Origin: Deltaproteobacteria bacterium TMED58
GTDB lineage: Bacteria > Desulfobacterota_D > UBA1144
Direction: 5' to 3'
NCBI GenBank assembly: GCA_002167555.2
Contig: NHDL02000001.1
Location: 136,114-200,113, forward strand
DNA: 64,000 bases
Positions 17,120 to 29,812 of the stretch are shown one piece after another (within the stretch, counting starts at the first letter, position 1; every line of letters begins with the position of its first letter). The position numbers and the translations under genes were made by a program. The notes under the pieces are model-generated. The model had not been told where the DNA came from. It saw only the letters and a list, made by a program, of their open reading frames with translations, and made no database searches.

Positions 17120-20100
17120 ATGAAAAAAAATAGACTTTTATATGAAAAGCAATTTGAACATGATGCATGCGGAGTTGGTTTCGTTGCCGATATAAATGGC
17201 AAAAGAGCTAATAAAATCCTTCAAAAAGCCTTGGAAGGAGTAGTTAATCTTACTCATAGAGGTGCCGTGGGCGGCGATAAAAAAACTGGAGACGGAGCAG
17301 GAATTTTAACTCAGCTCCCCTTAGAGCTTTTTAACGATTTTTTGACAAATAGTAAAGTTGATAATATTACTTTAGGAAATTTTGCTGTTGGCATGTTCTT
17401 TCTGCCTAATATTGATACTCCAGAATTCGATAAATGTGTTGAAACTATAAAAAGTTCTATAAGTAAAGATTTTAATTTGATTGCTGTTCGTGAAGTACCT
17501 ATCAATTCTTCAACTATAGGAACAAAAGCACGTGAAAGCCTACCTGAAATATATCAATTTTTTGTATCTTGTAATAATTTTACTAATCAGGATGATTTTG
17601 AAAGAGATTTATATAAATTAAGAAAAACTATTGGAGCAAAGATTGGTAATTTAAAAAATTACTATTGTTGTTCATTTTCTTCTAGAACGATTCTTTATAA
17701 AGGAATGCTACAAGCGCATCAACTAGATCAGTTCTACTTAGATTTAAGAAACCCGAATTTTAAAACTTCCATAGCTATTTTTCATCAAAGATATAGCACT
17801 AACACCTTTCCAGATTGGAAAAGAGCTCATCCATTCAGGACTTTAGGACATAATGGTGAAATTAATACTATCCAGGGAAATAGAAATTGGATGAAAGCCA
17901 GAGAAAATTGTGCTAGTTCTGACATTTGGGGAGAAAACATTGAGCTACTAAAACCCTTCATAGATGATGATGGAAGTGATTCATCTGAGTTAGATAATGC
18001 ACTTGAATTGATGACTTTATCTGGAAGAAATATATTAGAATCCATTTGTATGCTAGTACCAGAAGCCTATGAAAAAATCTCTGATTTATCCGATAGTGCT
18101 AAAGCTTTTTATGACTATAGCTCATGCATTGTTGAGCCATGGGATGGTCCTTCAGCTATTGTATTTACCGACGGGAGGTATATAGGTGCAATCTTGGATA
18201 GAAATGGTTTAAGACCAATCAGATATCATATAACCAGAGATGATATGATTATCTTAGGCTCTGAAGCTGGAATGTTAAATCTTAATCCCTCCGATATAAT
18301 TAGATCCGGTAGAGTTGGGCCTGGCAAAATTTTAGCAGTTGATACAAAAGACAAAGTTCTTCTCTTTGATAAAGAGGTCAAGGAAAATATCTCTGGTAAT
18401 AAAGATTTTATTAAATGGTCTAGTGAAAAGTTCCTTAATGCTAATGAAATAATTAAATCAAACGAAGATGTTATTGAGGAACATTCTTTCCTTGATGAAG
18501 ATAATTTGCTACACCTTCAAAAGGCTTTTGGATATTCGTTGGAAGATTTAGAAAGACTGATTGAGCCAATGAGCCTAACAGGTAAGGAGCCAATTGGTTC
18601 AATGGGAGATGATACTCCAATAGCAGCCTTATCATCGAAGCCAAAATCAGTTTTTTCTTATTTTAAGCAAAGATTTGCCCAAGTTACTAACCCTCCTATT
18701 GATCCATACAGAGAAGACAGTGTAATGTCCCTTAGGGTTGTAATTGGTGATAAATCTAATTTTTTTAATTTAATTAATGACAAAAATGATTATTTATTTT
18801 TTGATTCACCTGTTTTAACTAATAAAGAATTTTCATGGATTAAGAGTTTAAAATCATCTTCATTTAAAGTTTCCAGATTAGATACTCTTTTTAATATTAG
18901 TAAAAACAATTCCTTGGAAGAGTCTTTGTTAGATTTAAAAAAATTAGCAATTAAAGAAGTTGAAGCTGGAGCTACAATTTTAATCCTTTCAGACAGAGGC
19001 ATTTCTAAGGAATTATGTCCTATTCCAATAATGCTCGCAGTAAGCACTATTCACAACCAATTAATTGCCTCAGGCAAAAGGATGAATGTCTCAATTATTG
19101 TAGAGAGTGGAGAAGTTAAAGAAGACCATCATATATGTTGCTTATTAGGCTATGGAGCATCAGCCATAAACCCCTATTTAGCTTTTGCAAGTGCCAAAAA
19201 TTGGATGTCAAAATTTGATGGAAATTTAGACGATTATGAATCTAATTATAAATTAGCATTAGAAAGAGGAATCTTAAAAGTGATGTCAAAGATGGGGATA
19301 AGTACTGTTGCAAGTTATACAGGCTCACAAATATTTGAGATAATCGGTATTGATGAAGGAACATCAGCTAAATTTTTCCCAGGAACTGTAAGTAGACTAG
19401 GTGGTGTCTCATTAGAAAATTTTGCAACAGACACTCTCGCGCTTCATTCAAGAGCCTATGAACAAGGTGATGATAAATTAAAAGAAGAGGGTATTTACAG
19501 ATTTAGAAAAGATGGAGAATTTCATTCTTTAAATCCCCCTGTATTTAAAGCTATAAGAAGAGCTTCTAAGACTGGTTCATATGATGATTATAAAAGATTT
19601 ATAAAAATGTCAGAGGATAGACCACCCTTTTTAATTAGAGATTTATTAAAGTTTAATTTAAAAAAACAAATTGATATTGAAGAGGTCGAATCAGTTGACC
19701 AAATTATGAAAAGGTTCAGGACAGGAGCAATGTCTCATGGCGCTCTTAGTACAGAGGCACATGAAGCTGTAGCAATTGCTATGAATGAAATTGGTGGAAA
19801 GAGTAATAGCGGTGAAGGCGGCGAAAACTCAGAAAGATTTACGAAAGATGACAACGGTCAATTCAGGAATAGCGCTATTAAGCAAGTAGCCTCTGGAAGA
19901 TTTGGGGTAACTCCGGAATATTTAGCTTCTGCCCAACAAATAGAAATAAAAATGGCACAAGGTGCCAAGCCAGGTGAGGGAGGACAAATACCTGGAGAGA
20001 AAGTCACTGAAGAAATTGCCTCGCAAAGACTTTCGGTTCCAGGAGTTGGTTTAATATCCCCCCCGCCGCATCATGATATTTATAGCATTGAAGACTTAGC

Positions 20101-21616
20101 CCAATTAATATATGACTTAAAGCATTCGAACCCACAAGCAAGGGTAGGAGTAAAATTAGTTTCAGAAGTTGGAGTAGGTACTGTTGCTGCTGGTGTAGTA
20201 AAGGGGTATTCAGACTATGTTCAGATTTCTGGGTCAGAAGGTGGAACTGGAGCTTCACCGCTGGGTTCAATTAAACATGCTGGAATACCTTGGGAGATGG
20301 GCTTGGCCGAAACCCAACAAGTTCTAGTAATGAATGATTTAAGAGGTAGGGTTTGTCTAAGCGTAGATGGGGGCTTTCAAAAAGGTTCTGATGTAGTGAA
20401 GGCGGCAATTTTAGGAGCAGAAGAATTTGGATTTGGAACTTCTGTTTTAGTAGCTCTAGGTTGTGTTATGGCAAGACAGTGTCACGTAAATACTTGCCCT
20501 GTTGGTATAGCTTCACAAAAGCCAGAACTAAGAAAGAAGTTCCCTGGAGTTCCTCAGGATGCGATTAATTATCTTTACTCCATAGCTTCTGAGGTCAGAG
20601 AAATCTTAGCAAGTATTGGGGTAAAAACACTTGACGAAATTATAGGAAGACCAGAATATCTAAGGCAAGATACAGATGTTGATTTCCAAAAAACAAAAAA
20701 TATTGATTTATCAAGATTAATTGCTGATCCTGATCCAACAAACGTAAAGCCCAGAAAAAAAATAATTGATAGGAATAATAGGAATGAAGAGCCTATTGAC
20801 TATGAGTTAATAAATATTTTTACATCTAGCATACACGAGTTCAAAAAGAATTCATTTGATATGATGATTAGGACTAAAGATAGATCTGTTGGGGCTATTT
20901 TGTCTTCTGCTATAGCGAAAAAGTTTGGTAACAAAGGACTTCCAAATGACACAATCTCAATCAACTTCAGAGGAAGCGCTGGACAATCTCTAGGCGCTTA
21001 CCTTATAAATGGGGTAAAAATAAGTCTCGAAGGTGAAGCAAATGACTATGTTGGTAAATCGATGCACGGGGGTACAATTATCATTCATCCTGATAGAGAA
21101 TCAAATTTTTCAACCGATGGAAACTCTATAATTGGAAATACAGTTCTCTATGGCGCTACTGCTGGAAGCTTATTTGCCGCTGGAACCGCGGGTGAAAGGT
21201 TTTGCGTAAGAAATAGTGGAGCTGTTGCAGTAATCGAAGGTGTAGGTGATCATGCCTGTGAGTATATGACAGGTGGTGAAGTATATATTTTTGGACCAAT
21301 AGGGAAGAATCTGGGTGCTGGAATGTCTGGTGGAATAGCATATATTTTAAATGAAAATGAAAATATTTCTGAACAGGTTAACCATGATATGGTTTCAATT
21401 GAACAAGTTAATGATAAGGACTTAAATAAAATTAAGGAAATACTTAATAGACATGTAGAAACAACAAATAGCGCTAGAGGGATGCTGCTTTTAAAAGATT
21501 TTGATAAAATAAGTAGCCAATTTGTTAAGATTATTCCTAAAGAGATTTCAAAATTACTTGCTTCGAAAGGAATCAGTATAGATGATTTTGATTTTATTAA
21601 TCCAGATTTAAATTAG
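17120..21616 (+). CDS. gltB: Glutamate synthase large subunit
   Basis: 1498 aa, full length. The class-II glutaminase domain begins at Cys17 (ACGVGF) after a short propeptide. The central and FMN-binding synthase domain holds GEGGENSERF, QGAKPGEGGQIPG and SPPPHHDIYSIEDLAQLIYDL. A 3Fe-4S binding triad is at Cys1115, Cys1121 and Cys1126 (CVMARQCHVNTCPVGIA). The C-terminal GxGxG beta-helix carries GGTIIIHP and GGEVYIFG repeats. No gltD lies next to it, so electrons come from a small subunit encoded elsewhere or possibly ferredoxin. A TAAAAT at 17086-17091 is a candidate -10. It overlaps tsaD convergently by 20 nt. Confidence 0.97.
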   Translation: MKKNRLLYEKQFEHDACGVGFVADINGKRANKILQKALEGVVNLTHRGAVGGDKKTGDGAGILTQLPLELFNDFLTNSKVDNITLGNFAVGMFFLPNIDTPEFDKCVETIKSSISKDFNLIAVREVPINSSTIGTKARESLPEIYQFFVSCNNFTNQDDFERDLYKLRKTIGAKIGNLKNYYCCSFSSRTILYKGMLQAHQLDQFYLDLRNPNFKTSIAIFHQRYSTNTFPDWKRAHPFRTLGHNGEINTIQGNRNWMKARENCASSDIWGENIELLKPFIDDDGSDSSELDNALELMTLSGRNILESICMLVPEAYEKISDLSDSAKAFYDYSSCIVEPWDGPSAIVFTDGRYIGAILDRNGLRPIRYHITRDDMIILGSEAGMLNLNPSDIIRSGRVGPGKILAVDTKDKVLLFDKEVKENISGNKDFIKWSSEKFLNANEIIKSNEDVIEEHSFLDEDNLLHLQKAFGYSLEDLERLIEPMSLTGKEPIGSMGDDTPIAALSSKPKSVFSYFKQRFAQVTNPPIDPYREDSVMSLRVVIGDKSNFFNLINDKNDYLFFDSPVLTNKEFSWIKSLKSSSFKVSRLDTLFNISKNNSLEESLLDLKKLAIKEVEAGATILILSDRGISKELCPIPIMLAVSTIHNQLIASGKRMNVSIIVESGEVKEDHHICCLLGYGASAINPYLAFASAKNWMSKFDGNLDDYESNYKLALERGILKVMSKMGISTVASYTGSQIFEIIGIDEGTSAKFFPGTVSRLGGVSLENFATDTLALHSRAYEQGDDKLKEEGIYRFRKDGEFHSLNPPVFKAIRRASKTGSYDDYKRFIKMSEDRPPFLIRDLLKFNLKKQIDIEEVESVDQIMKRFRTGAMSHGALSTEAHEAVAIAMNEIGGKSNSGEGGENSERFTKDDNGQFRNSAIKQVASGRFGVTPEYLASAQQIEIKMAQGAKPGEGGQIPGEKVTEEIASQRLSVPGVGLISPPPHHDIYSIEDLAQLIYDLKHSNPQARVGVKLVSEVGVGTVAAGVVKGYSDYVQISGSEGGTGASPLGSIKHAGIPWEMGLAETQQVLVMNDLRGRVCLSVDGGFQKGSDVVKAAILGAEEFGFGTSVLVALGCVMARQCHVNTCPVGIASQKPELRKKFPGVPQDAINYLYSIASEVREILASIGVKTLDEIIGRPEYLRQDTDVDFQKTKNIDLSRLIADPDPTNVKPRKKIIDRNNRNEEPIDYELINIFTSSIHEFKKNSFDMMIRTKDRSVGAILSSAIAKKFGNKGLPNDTISINFRGSAGQSLGAYLINGVKISLEGEANDYVGKSMHGGTIIIHPDRESNFSTDGNSIIGNTVLYGATAGSLFAAGTAGERFCVRNSGAVAVIEGVGDHACEYMTGGEVYIFGPIGKNLGAGMSGGIAYILNENENISEQVNHDMVSIEQVNDKDLNKIKEILNRHVETTNSARGMLLLKDFDKISSQFVKIIPKEISKLLASKGISIDDFDFINPDLN

Positions 21617-22604
21617 AAGTTATTTTAGTACTACTAAAAACTGGAAAAGAATTATCGTAATCAGTCTTTTTAATTTTAATTTTTTGTAAACCGCGCATGG
21701 CAATCATCGCGCCATTATCAGTGCAGAATTGATTAGATGGGAAAATTGCTTTATTTTTGAAAATTTCCTTTGCCCTATCTCTTAATCTTGAATTACAAGC
21801 AACTCCACCAGCAAATAAAATATTTTTTGATTTAAATTTATCGGCAGCCTTAACTGTTTTTGATAATAATGAGTCAACAATTGCTTCTTGATAACAGCAT
21901 GAAATATCATTTATGTTATCTTTCCAATTCTTGTTTTTTTCAACATAATATCTAAGAGATGTTTTAAGCCCACTAAAACTAAAGTCAAAATCAGATTCTA
22001 GATTTGGTATCGGAAAGGAGTGAAATTTATTTGATCCCCTCTTTGATAACCTATCTATTTCTATCCCTCCAGGGTAGCCAAGCTCAAGAATTTTTGCTCC
22101 TTTGTCGAAAGCTTCACCTGCAGCATCATCCCTTGTCGATGAAATAAGATTAAAATTATTTTCATTTTCGAGTAGGTATAGGTTTGTATGACCGCCTGAA
22201 GCAACTAAACAAATCGATGGAAAACTAATACTGTTTTCAATAAAGCAGGACGCAATGTGACCCTCCAAATGATTTATAGGTAGTACTGGAATGTTCTGGA
22301 GTAAGCCAATAGATTTACTAGTTGCTACACCAATCATTAAACAGTTAATTAACCCAGGCCCATTTGTTACACATAAATAGTCGATATCTTCAATATTCTT
22401 TTTTGCTTCTGATAAGGATGAATCGATTACAGGTAGAATTTTTTTAAGATGATTTTTTGAGGCAATTTCTGGAACTACACCACCATATTTTTTATGAATA
22501 TCAATTTGACTAAAGGTTGAATTTGAAAGAACCTCTGAATTAGAATTCATAACTGATACACTAGTTTCATCGCATGATGTTTCAATTCCCATTACGTGGT
22601 ACAT
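21597..22604 (-). CDS. tsaD: tRNA N6-threonylcarbamoyladenosine synthase TsaD
   Basis: 335 aa. Universal ASKHA-fold enzyme that completes t6A37 of tRNAs together with TsaB/C/E. It opens with GIETSCDETSVSV, has the metal-binding NHLEGH, CLVASGGHTNLYL, the long-loop GEAFDKGAKILELGYPGG and the C-terminal GGVACNSRLRD and FCTDNGAMIA motifs. A GATAAT (22612-22617) ends 7 nt before the ATG. Convergent 3' overlap with gltB. Confidence 0.97.
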   Translation of the reverse strand: MYHVMGIETSCDETSVSVMNSNSEVLSNSTFSQIDIHKKYGGVVPEIASKNHLKKILPVIDSSLSEAKKNIEDIDYLCVTNGPGLINCLMIGVATSKSIGLLQNIPVLPINHLEGHIASCFIENSISFPSICLVASGGHTNLYLLENENNFNLISSTRDDAAGEAFDKGAKILELGYPGGIEIDRLSKRGSNKFHSFPIPNLESDFDFSFSGLKTSLRYYVEKNKNWKDNINDISCCYQEAIVDSLLSKTVKAADKFKSKNILFAGGVACNSRLRDRAKEIFKNKAIFPSNQFCTDNGAMIAMRGLQKIKIKKTDYDNSFPVFSSTKITSNLNLD

Positions 22605-22660
22605 AAAATAAATTATCCATAATATATTTGTTTTACAAAATAAACTAATTAGTAAATTTA

Positions 22661-22669
22661 TGTTAAAAT
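22661..22669 (+). promoter_or_regulatory. Extended -10 promoter of thiC
   Basis: TG, T, TAAAAT ends 9 nt before the thiC ATG at 22679. The 74-bp gap to tsaD has no Shine-Dalgarno site and nothing resembling a TPP (THI-box) riboswitch. Confidence 0.5.
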
Positions 22670-22678
22670 GAGTAGTAA

Positions 22679-24565
<1,887 letters not shown>

Positions 24566-24584
24566 TTAGATAAGTTTTCATATT

Positions 24585-27500
24585 ATGCCAAAGAGAATCG
24601 ATATCCAATCTATATTAGTAATTGGTTCCGGCCCTATAGTAATTGGCCAGGCTTGTGAGTTTGATTATTCGGGTACACAGGCTTGTAAGGCACTTAAGGA
24701 AGAAGGCTATAGAGTGATTTTGGTCAATAGTAATCCAGCGACTATAATGACGGATCCTGATTTTTCTGATAGGACCTATATTGAGCCGTTAAATGTTGAA
24801 ACTTTAGAAAAAATAATATTTAAAGAGAAGCCTGATTGCGTACTCCCTACAATAGGAGGACAAACTGCTTTAAATTTAGCAATGGAATTAGATGCTAAAG
24901 GGATTTTGACAAAATATAATGTGGAGCTGATAGGAGCAAGTATCCAATCAATTGAAAAAGCTGAAAAAAGAGAAAGTTTTAAAAAAGCTATGGAATCGAT
25001 TGGTTTACGTACCCCTAATAGTACTATAATATCCAACTATGAGTCAGGACTTAAGCAAATTAATGATATAGGATTCCCAGCAATAATAAGGCCATCATTT
25101 ACTTTAGGTGGGACTGGGGGGAGTATCGCTTACAGTATTGAAGAATTTCGTACCTTATTAAAGGATGGCTTAGAAGCTAGCCCAATTTCAGAAGTACAGG
25201 TAGATGAGTCAATAATTGGATGGAAGGAGTTTGAATTAGAAGTTGTTAGGGATAGTAAAGATAATGTAGTTATTATTTGTTCGATAGAAAATTTTGACCC
25301 TATGGGTGTCCATACAGGTGACAGCATAACCGTAGCACCTGCTCAAACTTTGACTGACAAGCAGTATCAAATTTTAAGAAATTATTCCATTGATATAATA
25401 AGAGAAATTGGAGTTGATACTGGTGGATCAAATATTCAATTTGGTATTAATCCTAAAAATGGTGATGTGGTAGTTATCGAAATGAATCCAAGAGTTTCAA
25501 GAAGCTCAGCACTTGCATCAAAAGCAACTGGTTATCCAATTGCAAAGATTGCTGCAAAGCTTGCAGTTGGGTACACATTAGATGAATTGCCAAACGATAT
25601 TACAAGAGATACTCCAGCATCATTTGAGCCTACTCTAGATTACGTTGTTGTTAAAATTCCTAGGTTTACCTTTGAAAAATTCCCACAAACGAAACCCCAA
25701 CTAGGAACACAAATGAAGTCCGTAGGTGAGGTTATGTCTATTGGAAGTACTTTTAAAGAGTCCTTAGGTAAAGCAATGAGATCTTTAGAAGTTGATAGCA
25801 TTGGGTTCGATAAAATGGAAAAAAATAAAGATAAAATAATTGAAGTTTTGTCATCAAATAATCCAGAAAAACTTTGGTATTTGGGAGACGCTTTAAGAGT
25901 TGGCCTATCAGTTGATGAGATTTTTGATTTAACAAAGATAGATAAATGGTTTTTAAATAATATTAAAGAAATAATAGATTTAGAAAAATTAATAGCATCA
26001 TGCTCGATAAATAACATAGAGCCCGAACTAATTTTGAATGCTAAGAAATTTGGATTCTCAGATTTAATGCTGTCAACTTTATTAGATACAGAGGAAAAAA
26101 TGATTAGAAATTTTCGCGAAGAAAATTCTATATCACCCTGCTTTAAGATGGTTGATACTTGTGCAGCTGAGTTTGAAGCTTATACTCCCTATTTATATTC
26201 TACTTTTCAATCAGAAGATGAATCGGCTCCAACTAGTAAAAGAAAAGTTGCAATACTTGGGAGTGGACCAAATAGGATTGGTCAAGGAATTGAATTTGAT
26301 TACTGTTGTGTGCATGCATCTTTTTCTCTTAAAGAGGAAGGATTCGAGACAATTATGATTAATTGTAATCCTGAAACTGTGAGCACAGATTATGATACTT
26401 CAGATAAACTTTATTTTGAGCCTTTAACTGTTGAAGATACTTTATCAATATTAAAAAAAGAGAAACCAGAGGGCGTTATTGTTCATTTAGGAGGACAGAC
26501 TCCGTTGAAGCTCGCTTTAGACTTGGAGAAAGAGGGAATCCAGATAATGGGTACTTCTGCTGATAGCATTGACATAGCAGAAGATCGAGAACGCTTTAAA
26601 AATTTAATGAATGAGCTTAAGATACTACAACCTGAATCTAGAATTGCCAAATCAAAGGATGAAGCACTTCAATTATCAAAAGAGATTAGTTATCCCATGG
26701 TCGTAAGACCTTCATACGTTTTAGGTGGAAGGTCCATGGAAGTAGTATATTCAAACTCTGATTTAGAATCATACTTAAAAGAGGAAGTTGATATATCTAG
26801 TAATAGACCATTATTAATGGATCAGTTTCTCAAGGATGCAAAGGAAATAGATGTAGACGCTCTATGTGATCAAGAGGATGTTGTAATATGTGGAATTCTT
26901 GAGCATATAGAAGAAGCAGGAGTGCATTCTGGAGATAGTACAATGGTATTACCTCCATATTCTTTATCTGAAAAATTGTTAATTGAAATTAAAGAGAAAA
27001 CAAAACAAATCGCGATAAGATTGAAGGTTAAAGGGCTTATAAATATTCAGTTTGCCATCAAAGACGAAGACTTGTATATGATAGAAGTTAATCCAAGGGC
27101 AAGCAGAACAATACCATTTATAAGTAAGGCGATTGGTGTCCCCATTGCTAAGATTGCCGCTAAAGTAATGTCAGGAAGAAAATTAGCAGAATTGAATTTC
27201 TTGGAAGAGATTAATATTGATCACTATTCGGTAAAAGAATCAGTTTTCCCATTTATAAAGTTCCCTGACGTAGATACAATTCTTGGACCTGAAATGAAAT
27301 CAACAGGAGAAGCGATGGGAATTGATTCAGATTTATCAGCTGCTTTTGCAAAAGCACAGATTTCGTCTGGCAATAGTTTACCTAATTCAGGTAAGGCATT
27401 TGTTAGTGTGAAAGATGAGGACAAAGCAAAAATATTACCCTTATGTAAAGACTTAGTTGCTTTGGACTTCGAAATTGTTTCAACTATAGGGACGCATGAA

Positions 27501-27794
27501 TTTCTAAAATCGAATCATATTGAATCTGAAGTTGTCAAAAAAGTAAAAGAGGGTAGTGGGAATATAGTTGATTTGATAAAAAAATCTGAGATAGATATCT
27601 TGATTAATACAACCTCAACAAAAAAAGAAATTTTGGAATCTTTTAGTATAAGAAGGACAGCTTTAATTAAACAAGTTCCATATTTTACAACCATTGCGGG
27701 AGCTGTTGCGGCTATTAATGCCATAGATTACTTAAAAAAAGGTATAATTAGTGTTAAACCTCTTCAAGAGTTTACTAAAATAAGTAAGGTATAA
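24585..27794 (+). CDS. carB: Carbamoyl-phosphate synthase large subunit
   Basis: 1069 aa, the complete two-half synthetase. The N-terminal carboxyphosphate half starts [22 protein letters not shown]. The second, carbamate half starts [20 protein letters not shown]. Each half has its ATP-grasp motifs and [21 protein letters not shown] or its equivalent. The last ~130 residues are the MGS-like allosteric domain. It supplies carbamoyl phosphate for pyrimidines and arginine. The small subunit carA is not in the window. Confidence 0.98.
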   Translation: MPKRIDIQSILVIGSGPIVIGQACEFDYSGTQACKALKEEGYRVILVNSNPATIMTDPDFSDRTYIEPLNVETLEKIIFKEKPDCVLPTIGGQTALNLAMELDAKGILTKYNVELIGASIQSIEKAEKRESFKKAMESIGLRTPNSTIISNYESGLKQINDIGFPAIIRPSFTLGGTGGSIAYSIEEFRTLLKDGLEASPISEVQVDESIIGWKEFELEVVRDSKDNVVIICSIENFDPMGVHTGDSITVAPAQTLTDKQYQILRNYSIDIIREIGVDTGGSNIQFGINPKNGDVVVIEMNPRVSRSSALASKATGYPIAKIAAKLAVGYTLDELPNDITRDTPASFEPTLDYVVVKIPRFTFEKFPQTKPQLGTQMKSVGEVMSIGSTFKESLGKAMRSLEVDSIGFDKMEKNKDKIIEVLSSNNPEKLWYLGDALRVGLSVDEIFDLTKIDKWFLNNIKEIIDLEKLIASCSINNIEPELILNAKKFGFSDLMLSTLLDTEEKMIRNFREENSISPCFKMVDTCAAEFEAYTPYLYSTFQSEDESAPTSKRKVAILGSGPNRIGQGIEFDYCCVHASFSLKEEGFETIMINCNPETVSTDYDTSDKLYFEPLTVEDTLSILKKEKPEGVIVHLGGQTPLKLALDLEKEGIQIMGTSADSIDIAEDRERFKNLMNELKILQPESRIAKSKDEALQLSKEISYPMVVRPSYVLGGRSMEVVYSNSDLESYLKEEVDISSNRPLLMDQFLKDAKEIDVDALCDQEDVVICGILEHIEEAGVHSGDSTMVLPPYSLSEKLLIEIKEKTKQIAIRLKVKGLINIQFAIKDEDLYMIEVNPRASRTIPFISKAIGVPIAKIAAKVMSGRKLAELNFLEEINIDHYSVKESVFPFIKFPDVDTILGPEMKSTGEAMGIDSDLSAAFAKAQISSGNSLPNSGKAFVSVKDEDKAKILPLCKDLVALDFEIVSTIGTHEFLKSNHIESEVVKKVKEGSGNIVDLIKKSEIDILINTTSTKKEILESFSIRRTALIKQVPYFTTIAGAVAAINAIDYLKKGIISVKPLQEFTKISKV

Positions 27795-27800
27795 AATTTT

Positions 27801-28271
27801 ATGGATAAAATGCCTATAACACCTAATGGTTTTCAATTTTTACAGGATGAATTGAAGCGTTTAAAAAACGAAGAGAGACCAAAAATAATTAAAATGATAG
27901 AATTTGCTAGGTCACTTGGTGATTTATCAGAAAATGCGGAATATGAAACTGCAAAAGACAGGCAAGCATTTAATGATAAAAGGATTAACGAATTAGAAAG
28001 TAAATTATCTTCTTGTGTCGTGATTGATCCATCAAAGATAAAAGATAAAACTAAGCTACTATTTGGTTTGTCCTTCGAAATCGAAGACTTAGATACCGGT
28101 GAAAAAAAGACATACCAACTTTTAGGCCCCGAAGAATCGAATCCTGAAAAAGGTTCGATTTCAATAGAGTCCCCAATTGCTAGAGCTGTATTAGGGAGAG
28201 AAGAAGGGGATGAATTCGTGGTAAAAACGCCCTCGGGCCCTAAGGAATATGTGTTGAACAAGATTTTCTGA
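27801..28271 (+). CDS. greA: Transcription elongation factor GreA
   Basis: 156 aa. The N-terminal antiparallel coiled coil, including ERPKIIKMIEFARSLGDLSENAEY with the acidic tip residues, projects into the RNA polymerase secondary channel to stimulate cleavage of backtracked RNA. The C-terminal FKBP-like domain (SIESPIARAVLGREEGDEF) completes the family layout. It starts 6 nt after carB; its TGA overlaps the lspA ATG. Confidence 0.97.
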   Translation: MDKMPITPNGFQFLQDELKRLKNEERPKIIKMIEFARSLGDLSENAEYETAKDRQAFNDKRINELESKLSSCVVIDPSKIKDKTKLLFGLSFEIEDLDTGEKKTYQLLGPEESNPEKGSISIESPIARAVLGREEGDEFVVKTPSGPKEYVLNKIF

Positions 28272-28735
28272 TGAAAGATTTTTTTTTAATCTTACTTCTT
28301 TTTTTTTTAGATCAAATTAGTAAAACTTATATTGTAAATTCAATGATATTAAATAGTTCGCTTGAAATAAATTCATATTTCAATATTGTTTTTATATATA
28401 ATAGGGGATTCCTGTTCGGGTACTTATCGAATCTACCAGAGTCACTCCTTTTTTATATTCATTTTATTTTATTTTTAGCCTCAATTTACATTATCTATAA
28501 ATTTTTATATGTTAAACAAAGTACTAGAATAATATCTCTTTTTTTATTTGCTGGCGCTTTAGGCAATTCGTTTGATAGATTATTTAGGAATGGAGTTGTA
28601 GATTTTCTAGATTTTCATTATTTAGATATTCACTGGCCTGCCTTTAACCTAGCCGACTCATTCATTTTAATTAGTGTTATTATATATTTGATTAAACACA
28701 TAAGGAGTGAAAAAATTGTTCACAGGAATTGTTGA
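28271..28735 (+). CDS. lspA: Lipoprotein signal peptidase LspA
   Basis: 154-aa, four-helix aspartyl protease of the inner membrane that cleaves diacylglyceryl-prolipoproteins. The catalytic Asp pair is seen in GNSFDRLFRNGVVDFLDF and WPAFNLADSFI; the FLDQISK and YNRGFLFG family motifs are present. Presumed substrates in this window include the lipoprotein-like products at 42779-43468 and 58076-58570 and possibly ActB. It overlaps the ribE start region. Confidence 0.96.
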   Translation: MKDFFLILLLFFLDQISKTYIVNSMILNSSLEINSYFNIVFIYNRGFLFGYLSNLPESLLFYIHFILFLASIYIIYKFLYVKQSTRIISLFLFAGALGNSFDRLFRNGVVDFLDFHYLDIHWPAFNLADSFILISVIIYLIKHIRSEKIVHRNC

Positions 28736-29309
28736 GGACGTTGGTAAAATTGAGAAAAAAATTTTACAGAAAACTGGCGAATATTTAATCAGAATTAAAT
28801 GTAATATGCTAAACCCAAAGAATTTTAAATTAGGCGAATCAATTGCTGTAAATGGAGTTTGTCTAACAGTAACAAAAAGTGGTAAGACTTATTTTGAGAC
28901 TCTGGCATCATTAGAGACTCTTTCAAAGACTAATTTGGGAAATAAATCAGTTAATGATTATGTAAATCTTGAAAGAGCTATGAAAGCAAATGGACGCTTT
29001 GGTGGCCATATTGTAAGTGGTCATGTTGATACGCTAGGCAAAGTTACAAATGTGAAAAAAGCTGGAAAATCAGTTGAATATTGGTTTCGTATAAATAAGA
29101 AATTAACTAAATATATTATTGAGAAGGGATCTATAACAATAGATGGAATAAGCCTGACGATTAATATAGTAAGATTGAATATCTTTTCAGTAAATATAAT
29201 TCCTCACACTTCTCAAAACACAATTTCAAATTCATGGTTAAATAAATCAGAGGTTAATCTAGAATTTGATATGATTGCAAAATATATAGAGAAGATGGTG
29301 AAAAAATGA
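28716..29309 (+). CDS. ribE: Riboflavin synthase alpha chain
   Basis: Dismutates two lumazines to riboflavin. 198 aa with the two tandem lumazine-binding halves: FTGIVEDVGKI...NGVCLTV...GRFGGHIVSGHVD and TIDGISLTI...IPHTSQNT. The start is the TTG at 28716, because it gives the invariant MFTGIVE beginning and lies 8 nt after AAGGAG (28702-28707). An in-frame GTG at 28707 sits inside that ribosome-binding site. The first 20 nt overlap lspA. Confidence 0.93.
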   Translation: MFTGIVEDVGKIEKKILQKTGEYLIRIKCNMLNPKNFKLGESIAVNGVCLTVTKSGKTYFETLASLETLSKTNLGNKSVNDYVNLERAMKANGRFGGHIVSGHVDTLGKVTNVKKAGKSVEYWFRINKKLTKYIIEKGSITIDGISLTINIVRLNIFSVNIIPHTSQNTISNSWLNKSEVNLEFDMIAKYIEKMVKK

Positions 29310-29812
29310 AAAGCATATTTCTAGTGGGCTTTATGGGTGCAGGGAAAACTACTGTTGGTTCTATTTTATCAGAAAAAATGAAATTTGATTTTTGTGATAC
29401 CGATCAAATGATTGTCGAAGAGGAGTCAAGGGAAATAGTAAATATATTTAAGACGGATGGTGAAGAATATTTTAGAGATTTAGAATCAAAAAAATTGTAT
29501 GAAGTACAAAATCGCGAGAATACTATTTTTTCTACTGGCGGGGGAATAATTTTGCGTGAAGAAAATCGAGAAATTCTTAATAAAAATTTTAGTGTATACC
29601 TTAAAGCGTCTTATGAAGAAATATTCTCTAGAATAAAAAAAGATACAACCCGACCTTTACTAAATAATGAGGATCCATATAATACAGGCCTTAAGATTTT
29701 TGAATCGAGAAAAGAATTATATGATTCATTTTTATTATTTGTAGAGACAGATTTTATTTCTCCTGAATTGGTTGCAGACAAGATTTATAACTTGTATAGA
29801 AATAAAACATGA
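29306..29812 (+). CDS. aroK: Shikimate kinase
   Basis: 168 aa, P-loop kinase of the aromatic pathway. Walker A is GFMGAGKT (8-15), followed by CDTDQMI with the shikimate-binding acidic residue, EYFRDLE, the STGGG motif, and the lid Arg region DTTRPLL. It overlaps ribE and queG by 4 nt each (ATGA type). Confidence 0.96.
   Translation: MKSIFLVGFMGAGKTTVGSILSEKMKFDFCDTDQMIVEEESREIVNIFKTDGEEYFRDLESKKLYEVQNRENTIFSTGGGIILREENREILNKNFSVYLKASYEEIFSRIKKDTTRPLLNNEDPYNTGLKIFESRKELYDSFLLFVETDFISPELVADKIYNLYRNKT

Noticed and set aside
20004-20270. Long antisense reading frames inside gltB, carB, actB, ecm and other large genes
   Set aside because: They lie opposite strongly conserved genes, have low-complexity or improbable protein sequences and lack starts with ribosome-binding sites; they are shadows.
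22605-22678. TPP riboswitch before thiC (also before thiO at 6112-6179)
   Set aside because: Both gaps are about 70 bp and lack the CUGAGA and conserved 3' elements of the THI box.
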